Shown one piece after another: positions 50,112-57,949 of a stretch of 64,000 nt of DNA (position 1 is the stretch's first letter; each line of letters begins with the position of its first letter). The notes under the pieces were generated by a model that searched no databases, was not told where the DNA came from, and saw only the letters and a list, made by a program, of their open reading frames with translations. Made by a program: the position numbers and the translations under genes. This DNA comes from JBCCOW01 sp038749105. Lineage in GTDB: Bacteria; Planctomycetota; Phycisphaerae; Phycisphaerales; Phycisphaeraceae. Location of the stretch: positions 14,375 through 78,374 of the forward strand of contig JBCDIM010000012.1 of assembly GCA_038749105.1 (NCBI GenBank). The letters are read 5' to 3'.

Positions 50112-51746
50112 ATGAACGCTAAGCCGAACGAACCGCTCAAGCCCTCGCGCCACCTGGCGATGCCGCCCGCGCTGGTCATCCTTGTAAGCATCCTGCTCGC
50201 GGCCGCGATCGCCGCGGTGGTCCTGCCGCAGGGTGAATACCAGCGTGAAGAGAAACGCTTCCCCGAGCTGGTCCGCTACACCGTTCAGCCCAACGACACC
50301 CTCGAGACCATCATCTCGGCCACGGGTGGGGACCCCGAATCGATCGGCGAACTCCGCCCGGCAACGGACGCCTCTGCCCGGCTCACCGGACTCACTCCGG
50401 GCCAAGAGATCCTCGTGCCCAAGGGTGGCCTGACCCGCAACGCGGTCATCCCTGGGTCGTATCAACGCGTTGACCCCGAGGAATCCGACGGCATCAGATC
50501 GCGCGCACTCGGCACGGCAGAGGCCACCGCCTTAGCTCCCATCGAGGGCTTCGTTCAACGTGCACAGATCATCGGCTTCGTGCTCTTGCTGGGCGGGGCC
50601 TTCGGCGTCATCCTCGGCACCGGCGCGATCGATGCCGGCCTCCAGTGGGCCGTCCTCGGCATCGACCGCCTCGGGCTCCGCTGGGCGGTCATCCCCACAT
50701 CTTTCGCCCTGTTCAGCTTCGGCGGTGCCGTCTTCGGGCTCGGCGAAACCACCATCGCCATCGTCCTGATCACGATCCCACTTGCTGTCCGGCTCGGGCA
50801 CGACACCATTACCGGCGTCGCGATGTGTTACATGGCCTCGCAGGTCGGCTTCGGCAGCGCGTTCTTCAACCCCTTTACCGTTGGGATCGCCCAAGGCATC
50901 GCAGAACTCCCCTACCTCTCCGGGCTGAACTTCAGGGTCGTGGCCTGGTCGGCGTGCACGCTGCTGGGCATCCTCTTTACGGTTTGGTGGGCACAGCGCG
51001 TCAAGCGTGATCCGACCCGCTCACCGACCTACGTTATCGATCAACGCATCCGCGAACAGCTGGCCGAGTCCGACGCCGGCGGCCCCGCCAAGCTCGAGCT
51101 CCGCCAAGCCCTGGTCGTCTTCATCGCGTTTGGCTCGGTCTTCCTCACCGGGTACGGGGTGGCCCGGCTCGACTGGTACATCAACGAGATGGCCGCCCTC
51201 TTCGCCGTCGCCGGTGTGGCCTGCGGCGTCCTCCACGGATTCCGCCCAGCCGAGCTCACCAAGCAGTTAGTGAAGGGCACCGAGATGATGGTCGAGCCCT
51301 GCCTCATTATCGCGTTGTCTGCCGGCGTCGTCCTCGTGCTGCAGCAGGGGCTGGTGCTCGACACCATCCTGCACGCGTTGGCTACGCCGCTCGAGGCGTT
51401 ACCGCCGGCCGCCGCGGCCATCGTGCTCATGGGGGTGCAGGCGGTGCTCAACTTCTTTGTGCCGTCCGGCTCCGGGCAGGCCGCGATGACCATGCCCATC
51501 GTCACTCCGCTCTGCGACCTGGTCGGGCTCAACCGGCAAGTCGGTGTGCTGGCCTTTCAGTTCGGCGACGGCTTCACCAACCTGATCGTGCCGACCTCGG
51601 CCGTGCTGATGGGTGTGCTCGGCGTGTCTCGCGTGCCGTGGACTGTCTGGGTCCGCTGGGTGATCCCGCTGGTCCTGGTGCTCTACCTCGCCGGCGCCGG
51701 CTTCCTCCTCGCGGCGGTGCTCGGCCCAGCAAACTGGATGGCCTGA
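50112..51746 (+). CDS. YfcC/DcuC-family carrier with a LysM-like insert
   Basis: 544 residues, about 12 hydrophobic segments. TM1 is MPPALVILVSILLAAAIAAV (residues 17-36), ending in VLPQGEYQRE; the rest begins again at AVIPGSYQRVDP and TM2 at QIIGFVLLLGGAFGVILGTG. YfcC carriers go directly from the PQGEY to the PGSYHR segment. Here about 60 residues lie between, with YTVQPNDTLETI at 56-67 and LTGLTPGQEILVP at 91-103, which look like the two ends of a LysM domain. The membrane core (PTSFALFSFGGAVFGLGETT, VQAVLNFFVPSGSGQAAMTM) is typical of PF03606. It closes the cyanophycinase operon and may import beta-Asp-Arg or arginine. Confidence 0.88.
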   Translation: MNAKPNEPLKPSRHLAMPPALVILVSILLAAAIAAVVLPQGEYQREEKRFPELVRYTVQPNDTLETIISATGGDPESIGELRPATDASARLTGLTPGQEILVPKGGLTRNAVIPGSYQRVDPEESDGIRSRALGTAEATALAPIEGFVQRAQIIGFVLLLGGAFGVILGTGAIDAGLQWAVLGIDRLGLRWAVIPTSFALFSFGGAVFGLGETTIAIVLITIPLAVRLGHDTITGVAMCYMASQVGFGSAFFNPFTVGIAQGIAELPYLSGLNFRVVAWSACTLLGILFTVWWAQRVKRDPTRSPTYVIDQRIREQLAESDAGGPAKLELRQALVVFIAFGSVFLTGYGVARLDWYINEMAALFAVAGVACGVLHGFRPAELTKQLVKGTEMMVEPCLIIALSAGVVLVLQQGLVLDTILHALATPLEALPPAAAAIVLMGVQAVLNFFVPSGSGQAAMTMPIVTPLCDLVGLNRQVGVLAFQFGDGFTNLIVPTSAVLMGVLGVSRVPWTVWVRWVIPLVLVLYLAGAGFLLAAVLGPANWMA

Positions 51747-51839
51747 GCCGCTTGTTCTAAGACCGATGCTGCCCCAGAACGTGCGTAACCAGGGACCACA
51801 CACAAGTTGCGTAGACGACGCCTGGATCGATCGCCATTG

Positions 51840-52781
51840 TCATGCGCCTTCGATGGCCGCAACATGCAACGCGAGCATCTCGTCAGCACTCAACGCCTGG
51901 CCGAAGACCGCCAAAGCTGCCAGGTCGCCTGCCAGCGGCTCGCTGCCGGCTTGACCACGGACCTCACGCGCGCCGACAACAAACGGGGACGCGCCGGCCG
52001 GCTTGCTGTCGGCGTGCCTTGCGGGGTCGTAGCGAAAGACGCCGCGGCCGTGGTAGTAGGGGTTCATCCCGCGATCGGCTCCGGCTGGCCCTTCCTGCGT
52101 GAAGTACCGGTCATCACGGCTGGGCGTGTCTGCGCCGTGCGCCCAAGGCTCGACAACCCCATCCAGGTAGGCAGAGATGTAGTCGCCGTCATAGGTCATC
52201 CCCACCGAACACCACCTCCCGACGGGGTACGGATCACGCGTGGCGGCGTAGTCGGCACACCACGGGAGCATCGATCCGTCACCGCGTCGAGTAGCGCCAC
52301 CCTCGCTAGAGATATGGGGGGTCACCCGTTTGGGGCCGCCGTACCAGGGCATATCGAGCAGCAGCGCGTACTGACGCGCACCCGAGTCATCCCCTCTACC
52401 GAGGCCCTCGTTCCACATCCCGGCAACCGTCCCGCCGCGCAGGTCGTACGAGTCGATCCGTACCACGGCAAAGATCGATAACGCGGCGTTGGGCCCCGCG
52501 ATGTTCAGCGCGCCCGTACGCTCGTGGGCGATCTGAAGGTGCGAACCGGAATCGAAGCGGACGGCGTGTCCGCCGATCGGCGCATCGCCGACCCGAGGAA
52601 CTTCGCCGCCCACTTCGAGGAGGTCGAACGTATCGACGCCCGCAACGGCACGGCGTGGCGTGCCCGACGGCTCGTTGAACGTCCAGCACGCGACGAGGCT
52701 TGCGAGCTGATTGGCTCGTTGAACGAAGGCGCTGCCGCGGCCGAGATCGACCGCTGCGCTGACGATGGATGCGCTACTCAC
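51840..52781 (-). CDS. LamG/concanavalin-like jelly-roll protein
   Basis: 313 residues, GTG start overlapping the stop of the PEP-CTERM gene by four bases (GTGA). LVACWTFNEPSGT opens a LamG-like fold; IGGHAVRFDSGSHLQIA, NAALSIFAVVRIDSYDLRGG, WCSVGMTYDGDYISAYLDGV and LAGDLAALAVFGQALSADEM are the classic jelly-roll strands and the closing motif. No signal peptide is visible, although such domains are usually outside the cell. It may be a cytoplasmic relative, or the N-terminus may be wrong. Control is probably by the AraC regulator at 53714 upstream. Confidence 0.82.
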   Translation of the reverse strand: MSSASIVSAAVDLGRGSAFVQRANQLASLVACWTFNEPSGTPRRAVAGVDTFDLLEVGGEVPRVGDAPIGGHAVRFDSGSHLQIAHERTGALNIAGPNAALSIFAVVRIDSYDLRGGTVAGMWNEGLGRGDDSGARQYALLLDMPWYGGPKRVTPHISSEGGATRRGDGSMLPWCADYAATRDPYPVGRWCSVGMTYDGDYISAYLDGVVEPWAHGADTPSRDDRYFTQEGPAGADRGMNPYYHGRGVFRYDPARHADSKPAGASPFVVGAREVRGQAGSEPLAGDLAALAVFGQALSADEMLALHVAAIEGA

Positions 52782-53572
52782 GAGGTCTTCTTCCCACGCA
52801 AGACGAGCAGGCCGACGCCGAGCGTCAGCAGCGCGGCGGACGAGGGCTCGGGGATCGGGACAGGCACGATCTCGAGGCCAGACATGATGCCGATGAAGGG
52901 CGAGTTCGTCTCACCGGCCAGACCAGGGGAGTCGACCGCGATATAGAACCCCTCGCCCGCGGCGGTGATGGTGAATTGACCGGTGGCATAGTTGTCTCCG
53001 GCAATCCAGTTGGTGACCGTCGTTTCATTATCGTTGACGATCTCGTCCAGGAAGTCACCGGAGAAGTCGGTCACCGCGATGGTCGAGGTGGTGGTGTAGA
53101 CGTCGTAATCCCGTGAGGCGTTGGCCGCGTTGTCGCCGCGGAACGAGGTCAGGTAGAAGTCGTAGACGCCGGGCTGCAGACCGGTCACGCCGAGGGCGAT
53201 CGCGGGGCCTTCGGCAGAGACATCACGGAAGATGTGGTCTTCGCCTAGCCCCGAATCCCAGAGCGGGTAATCGCTGTGATCTCGTGTGTCCGTCCGGACA
53301 CTGTTGGCGTAGTTGATACCAGCCACGGCCCCGACGCCGAAGTCCAACGCGACACCGGTCAGGACACTGCCGTCCTGATCGACCAGCCCCCCGGCTGCGA
53401 CATCGCCACTGACGGTATTCCACACGGTGCCGGTGGCGTTGCCGTCTTCATGCCCAGGAGAGTCAGTCCCGGAGTAGCCGGTGGATCCGAAGTCGATCAG
53501 AAGAGCGGCGGACGCTTGGCTGAGCGGCAGAGCGAGGCAAGCCGCGGTGATGGTGAAGAGCGAACGATTCAT
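52778..53572 (-). CDS. PEP-CTERM surface protein
   Basis: 264 residues from the ATG at 53572, with AGGAGG just upstream. Signal peptide MNRSLFTITAACLALPLSQA to SAA, then LLIDFGSTGYSGTDSPGH and a beta-rich body (QPGVYDFYLTSFRGDNA, QFTITAAGEGFYIAVDSPG). The C-terminus is PIPEPSSAALLTLGVGLLVL with RGKK, a somewhat weak basic end. Translationally coupled to the LamG-like gene behind it. Together with the AraC regulator at 53714-54538 it forms a small regulator / PEP-CTERM / jelly-roll module. Confidence 0.87.
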   Translation of the reverse strand: MNRSLFTITAACLALPLSQASAALLIDFGSTGYSGTDSPGHEDGNATGTVWNTVSGDVAAGGLVDQDGSVLTGVALDFGVGAVAGINYANSVRTDTRDHSDYPLWDSGLGEDHIFRDVSAEGPAIALGVTGLQPGVYDFYLTSFRGDNAANASRDYDVYTTTSTIAVTDFSGDFLDEIVNDNETTVTNWIAGDNYATGQFTITAAGEGFYIAVDSPGLAGETNSPFIGIMSGLEIVPVPIPEPSSAALLTLGVGLLVLRGKKTS

Positions 53573-53713
53573 GAGGCCTCCTGGTGAGATAGAGAAAAGA
53601 CGCCATAGAGCGCCGTGGGATACACAGGTAAATGATGCCAATTAGCAGGGGCACGTCTATGGCTGCGACGCGCCATGACATGGAGATAACGCGCACTTCC
53701 AGGCCCGTTCGGA

Positions 53714-54538
53714 TCACCAGCGTCGGCGATCGTCTTCAGAGGGTGCGTGCCCCCAATGCCGGGTGTAAAGCTTGGAAAAGTAGAGCGGGTCGTTGTAGCC
53801 GACGTCGGCGGCCACCTTTTTCACATTCCCCTGCCCCGACAGCAGCCGGAAACGTGCGTCTTGCATCCGCCGGCGTGTCAAGAACTCGCGCGGCGAACAC
53901 CCCATCTGTCGCCTGAAGAGCTTGCGGAAATACGCCGGGCTCAGCTCGACCTGTCGATGCATCGCCTGGACCGCATCCGACTGAGCGAAGTGGTGGTTCA
54001 AAAAAGCGACGGCGTAGTTCACGGCAATATCGCCTGGTGTTTCTGACGTTGGCACCGCTCTGTGACCATGCAACGGCTTGGCAGACATCAGGAATCGAGC
54101 AAGGACCGCCTTGGCTTCCGCCTGCCCCGCGAGCGTGCTCATCGGGGTCGGCTGCGCGAACAAGGCGATGACCCGACGCACGCCCTGGTAAACGGCATCG
54201 TGATCGAATCGCCGACTGATCAGCGCGTGCGGCAGCACGGGCTCGGCCGACTCGGGCATCGCGTAGCGAAACCAGAGCAACCGGCACGGCGCGTCCTCCG
54301 GCACACGCCAACGACGCCGGACCCCCGTCGGGACTAAGAGGCCCCCCCCGGCCCGGAGCGCGTGCTCGGTGTCGTCAATGACGTAAGGCAGATGGCCCTC
54401 GAGCGCGAAGATCAGCCGAGAGGCATTGACGTGGACATCCGGCTCATGCCAGCCCGGTGCAAACTCGTGCTCCCGCGCCTCGACAATCTCCAGTCGCGTA
54501 TCGAGCAAGGCGCTGAGGTATTCACGGGGGCTCGCCAA
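53714..54538 (-). CDS. AraC-family transcriptional regulator
   Basis: 274 residues. The sensor domain (PDVHVNASRLIFALEGHLPY, GGLLVPTGVRRRWRVPEDAP) is cupin-like. The DNA-binding region holds QAMHRQVELSPAYFRKLFRR then QMGCSPREFLTRRRMQDARF, and NVKKVAADVGYNDPLYFSKL then YTRHWGHAPSED: two helix-turn-helix units. The only start at this end is TTG 54538; no in-frame ATG precedes the sensor domain. It is followed downstream by the PEP-CTERM and LamG genes on the same strand (141-bp gap). Confidence 0.88.
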   Translation of the reverse strand: MASPREYLSALLDTRLEIVEAREHEFAPGWHEPDVHVNASRLIFALEGHLPYVIDDTEHALRAGGGLLVPTGVRRRWRVPEDAPCRLLWFRYAMPESAEPVLPHALISRRFDHDAVYQGVRRVIALFAQPTPMSTLAGQAEAKAVLARFLMSAKPLHGHRAVPTSETPGDIAVNYAVAFLNHHFAQSDAVQAMHRQVELSPAYFRKLFRRQMGCSPREFLTRRRMQDARFRLLSGQGNVKKVAADVGYNDPLYFSKLYTRHWGHAPSEDDRRRW

Positions 54539-54599
54539 AACGGGGGGACCATCATGGGACGGGCGATCTGGTCGGGTCGAGAGCCGACAGCGATCGGAT

Positions 54600-55832
54600 C
54601 TAAGGGCACGAACCCTCGGGAAGTGAGTCTGGCGTGTAGGCTTCCGATGGGCCTCGCCACGCTCCGATGGGAAGATAGTCGGTCGGGATCAGTTCCGCAG
54701 CCGGGAGGCCTGGGAAACGCGATACACAGACTGCGCCCGTCGCGCGCTCGAGCAGCCCTTGTTCGCCAAAACACCTTTCCGCTAAGGCGGCGAGCATCAC
54801 CGCTGCCTCCTTGCAGACCGGATGAATCTGCTGGTGAGGCCACTGCGTTTCGCCCATCACCGCCGGGAGCACCCCAGCAAGCGTCTTGCGCAAGCGACCC
54901 CCCGACTCGGTCTTCGGCGAGAGCACATCGATGCCCACATGCTCGCAGAGCAGGCCGGCCTGCATAAGGCCGGTCAGGTTCATCACGCAATAGGAGAGGC
55001 TCCGAGTACGGCGAAGCTCTGCAGGCATCGAGCCGTCGGGCTCCACCTGCTGGAGGACCCGGTCCTGAACGAAGCGTGTGAGGCGCTGCTTGGCGATCGC
55101 GTGACACCCGAAGTGGATCGCGATGGAGCCGACGAGGATGTCGTAGTAGGTGCCGATGTTGTTGCGTTCCGGCAGCTGCAGCCAGTCGGCGTATTCACCC
55201 TCGACCAGCCAGTCCAGAAAGGCGTGGAACCAGGCTGTGACACCGTCTCGGCAAGACGCGCCGAGCCGGTGCCAGACGAGGCAGAGGGTCTCCAGAAGCC
55301 GCGGGATGTGGTAGTTGAAATCGATCGTTCCGACGGGCCGGCCTTCGGCCTCCTCAGTCCCTGGAACAATCTGGGCGTGCTGCAAGTGGGGACGCATCGC
55401 GGTCCGCTCGTCCATAAACCACGCCTCGAGCATCGCCCGCAGCCGCCCCAAAGCCTGATCGTCCTCCCGCAGGTAGGCACGGGACGCAAGCCAGATCATC
55501 TCGGTGAACGCCTGCTCGGTGACCGGCCGGTCGTAGGCCAGGACTTCCGGACCGACCTCGCCATCGAGATGCACCAGCGGGAGCCCGTCCGCCGTCGCCG
55601 GATTGGACCAGAAATAGGTCCCCCAGCTCACATAGGTGCGCGGGTCTTGTGTCGGTCGAAGCGGCTTCAGCTCGGCGCGGTCCAGCAGCGTGATGGCTCG
55701 GCTCCCGCTGGGAACGGCTGCCGTCCAGCCCCGCACCCGGCTCAACCACGCCCGGCAGTTGGCGTCACGCGACTCGACAGAACGCCGCAAGTCCACCCAG
55801 GTGTCTGAGCCAACGATCAGGGGGGATTCCAT
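54600..55832 (-). CDS. Alginate lyase (PF05426) family protein, cytoplasmic
   Basis: 410 residues from the ATG at 55832. Family motifs: TYVSWGTYFWSNPATADG, FNYHIPRLLETLCLVWHRLG, LPERNNIGTYYDILVGSIAI and PDGSMPAELRRTRSLSYCVM with the Tyr and Arg of the active-site cleft. In many members the second motif reads NNHGT with a catalytic His; here it is NNIGT, so the His appears to be replaced by Ile. No signal peptide. AGGA lies eight bases before the ATG; a long upstream reading is not coding. It is divergent from the GH-A glycosidase at 56144, with two LacI-type sites between. Substrate is probably a uronic acid oligomer. Confidence 0.82.
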   Translation of the reverse strand: MESPLIVGSDTWVDLRRSVESRDANCRAWLSRVRGWTAAVPSGSRAITLLDRAELKPLRPTQDPRTYVSWGTYFWSNPATADGLPLVHLDGEVGPEVLAYDRPVTEQAFTEMIWLASRAYLREDDQALGRLRAMLEAWFMDERTAMRPHLQHAQIVPGTEEAEGRPVGTIDFNYHIPRLLETLCLVWHRLGASCRDGVTAWFHAFLDWLVEGEYADWLQLPERNNIGTYYDILVGSIAIHFGCHAIAKQRLTRFVQDRVLQQVEPDGSMPAELRRTRSLSYCVMNLTGLMQAGLLCEHVGIDVLSPKTESGGRLRKTLAGVLPAVMGETQWPHQQIHPVCKEAAVMLAALAERCFGEQGLLERATGAVCVSRFPGLPAAELIPTDYLPIGAWRGPSEAYTPDSLPEGSCP

Positions 55833-55917
55833 GGGGGCTGTCCTGCAAGCACTTGCCTGAGAGGCGTGGGCACATCGCTGTATACGGGTCGGAGTCTTGG
55901 GCTTTGCGGGCCTATTT

Positions 55918-55928
55918 CGGAACGATCC
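55918..55928. promoter_or_regulatory. Second LacI-type operator of the divergent lyase/glycosidase region
   Basis: CGGAACGATCC at 55918-55928 matches ten of the first eleven bases of the perfect palindrome CGGAACGTTCCG at 56013-56024. The sites are 95 bp apart, about nine helical turns, and could bind a looping repressor tetramer. It lies 86 bp upstream of the lyase start. Confidence 0.5.
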
Positions 55929-55980
55929 TATATCAAAGCAGAAGATTAACACCAAAAATAGGCGATTTTTGGACAATAGA

Positions 55981-56024
55981 TTGACAGAATCCAGAATAGC
56001 CGTAAAATATTTCGGAACGTTCCG
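55981..56024 (+). promoter_or_regulatory. Promoter and operator of the GH-A glycosidase gene
   Basis: TTGACA (55981-55986), a 16-bp spacer and TAAAAT (56003-56008) form a near-consensus sigma-70 promoter. The perfect palindrome CGGAACGTTCCG (56013-56024) lies directly after the -10, at the expected transcription start, where a bound LacI-type protein would block initiation. The LacI gene at 57950 is the obvious candidate regulator. Confidence 0.72.
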
Positions 56025-56143
56025 CATCTCTTGACTCATCATCCAGGCTTTCGCGTATGACCTGCTGCTCTTTCGCCAAAACACCGGGATTTCTGGCTAC
56101 CCGACGCCGGAGCGACGGCCGCACAGGAGTCCCCGGCAGACCA

Positions 56144-57928
56144 ATGCGGGCGTTGCTCCGGTCGATCACGGCGCTGCTGTGGTTCATGTCCGCCGGAGTC
56201 GCGGGTGCCGAACCGGTCCGTGGACACCGCGTCGAAGCCGAATCGCCCAAACCGCCCAGCGACAGCCGGGTGGTCGAGATCGAAGGCGGGCGAGCCGTCA
56301 CCAGCGACCGCGACTGGGAGCCCGTCGTGGTCACCGACCGCCTGGGTGACTGGACCGGCAGGGCGAAGGTCTGGATCCGCCACGCCGGCGGGCCGGTCAA
56401 CCTCAAAGCGAAGGTGGACGGCAAGCAGAAAGAGCTCGCGTGGGTCTGGGCGTCCCCCGGCGAGATGGCCTGGAGCAGCTTCGGGGTATTCACACGCGAG
56501 ACCCTCGGCTCGGGCATCGTCGTGATCCGTGGCAACAAGGGCCCGGTCACGGTGGATGCCGTCGTCTTCGAGCCCCTCAAAGCGGAAGGCGGCGACCAGG
56601 CCGCGCCCGCCGAGATCCCCGCCCAACCCGAGCCGGCCGCCGCCAGCGGGACCGACCTGCCCCCGGAGCAGCCCGACGCGACCTTGCCCGCGATCGACGT
56701 TTCACTCTTCATCGACTGGAACCGTCCGATCGGGCCCATCACCGCCGACCACTGGGCAGTCAATGACTACTCGGTCATCAAAAGCGATCTCGCCGGCCAA
56801 CCCGAGTTCAATGCCTTCATGCAGGCGCTCAAGCCATCGATCGTCCGCATCCACTGGGCCGAAAAGATGGAGCGGTGGACCGACCCCAGCACGCGGACCT
56901 GGGACGCCGAGGCCATGAAAGCCAACCTCGATGCGGCACACGGGCTGCACGGCACGAAGCTCATGTTCAATATCAATTGGTGGCCCAAGTGGCTGCACGA
57001 CGGTGCCGTGCTACCCGCAGGGAAAGAGGCCGAGTTCGTCCGGCTCTGCGGCGAACTGCCCGCCGTAATGCGGCAGATCGGGCATCCGGTTGCGATGATC
57101 GAGGTCATCAACGAGCGTGAAGGCCACTACGAGAAGGCCGGCAAGCTCCCACAGCTGTGGTCGCTCTACGCCCGTTGTGCCGAGGCGATCCGTCAGGCAG
57201 ACAGCGAGGTCCTCGTGGGCGGGCCGGCCCTGACTTGGCCGAAGCCGCAATGGGTCGAGAGCTTCATTGCCCACGACGGTCTGAGTCACAGCGACTTCTT
57301 CACATGGCACAACTACGCGTCGGGTCGGGCCACCGACGACAACGCCTCGGTCTTCGCCGCCGCCGACAGGCTCGGCAAGCACGCCGCTGAAACGATGAAG
57401 GCGCTGGCCGACGCGGGCTACCCCGACATGCCGGGCTACCTCACGGAATACAACGTCAGCTGGACCTGGACGACGCGTGATCGCCGGATGGGCAACAGTA
57501 TCGGTGCCGTCTTTCAGGCCCTAACCGTGAAGCACCTCGCCGAGGCCGGCGCCGACGGAGCCTTTGTCTGGCACATCCAGGACAACATCTATGGCCTGCT
57601 GACGAAGGACGGGCGCAAGCGTGCCCCAGCCGAGCTGTTTCTTTGGCACCCACACCTTGCCGGCACAATGCACGCGGTCGCGTCCGGGCGCCCGGACGCC
57701 GTCGAGGCCCTAGCGGTGCGCCACGCCGACGAGGGCCAGGCCTTGCTTCTGATGGTCAAGGCCGGCCAATCCGTCCGCCTCCACCCCAACGCCACGCTCC
57801 ATGGCGATCAGCCATGGACCACCGTCCGGTCCATCGTGCCCGAGGGGTCGCCCACGCCTGTCTGGACACCCGGCCAACCCGTCGACCTGCCGGGCTACAG
57901 CCTGCTCCTGCTCTCCACCACCCCATGA
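56144..57928 (+). CDS. Secreted clan GH-A glycosidase (GH39-like) with N-terminal domain
   Basis: 594 residues. The ATG at 56144 opens a signal peptide (MRALLRSITALLWFMSAGVA to GAE). Residues 30-180 form a beta-sandwich (VVEIEGGRAVTSDRDWEPVV, RAKVWIRHAGGPVN) like a carbohydrate-binding module, then a Pro/Ala linker. The TIM barrel starts at FIDWNRPIGPITADHWAVND; the acid/base Glu324 is in AMIEVINEREGHYEK, and the nucleophile Glu435 in PGYLTEYNVSWTWT. Clan GH-A and GH39-like, but not close to the protein at 8214. An upstream ATG at 56057 adds a poor leader. The promoter at 55981 has a LacI operator. The LacI gene follows after 21 bp. Confidence 0.88.
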   Translation: MRALLRSITALLWFMSAGVAGAEPVRGHRVEAESPKPPSDSRVVEIEGGRAVTSDRDWEPVVVTDRLGDWTGRAKVWIRHAGGPVNLKAKVDGKQKELAWVWASPGEMAWSSFGVFTRETLGSGIVVIRGNKGPVTVDAVVFEPLKAEGGDQAAPAEIPAQPEPAAASGTDLPPEQPDATLPAIDVSLFIDWNRPIGPITADHWAVNDYSVIKSDLAGQPEFNAFMQALKPSIVRIHWAEKMERWTDPSTRTWDAEAMKANLDAAHGLHGTKLMFNINWWPKWLHDGAVLPAGKEAEFVRLCGELPAVMRQIGHPVAMIEVINEREGHYEKAGKLPQLWSLYARCAEAIRQADSEVLVGGPALTWPKPQWVESFIAHDGLSHSDFFTWHNYASGRATDDNASVFAAADRLGKHAAETMKALADAGYPDMPGYLTEYNVSWTWTTRDRRMGNSIGAVFQALTVKHLAEAGADGAFVWHIQDNIYGLLTKDGRKRAPAELFLWHPHLAGTMHAVASGRPDAVEALAVRHADEGQALLLMVKAGQSVRLHPNATLHGDQPWTTVRSIVPEGSPTPVWTPGQPVDLPGYSLLLLSTTP

Positions 57929-57949
57929 TCCCAACCGGTGAAACACCAG

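Noticed and set aside
48837..50465. A 542-codon minus-strand frame
   Set aside because: Opposite M42-like peptidase B, whose motifs match its paralogue at 43434. The minus frame is composition-biased without domains.
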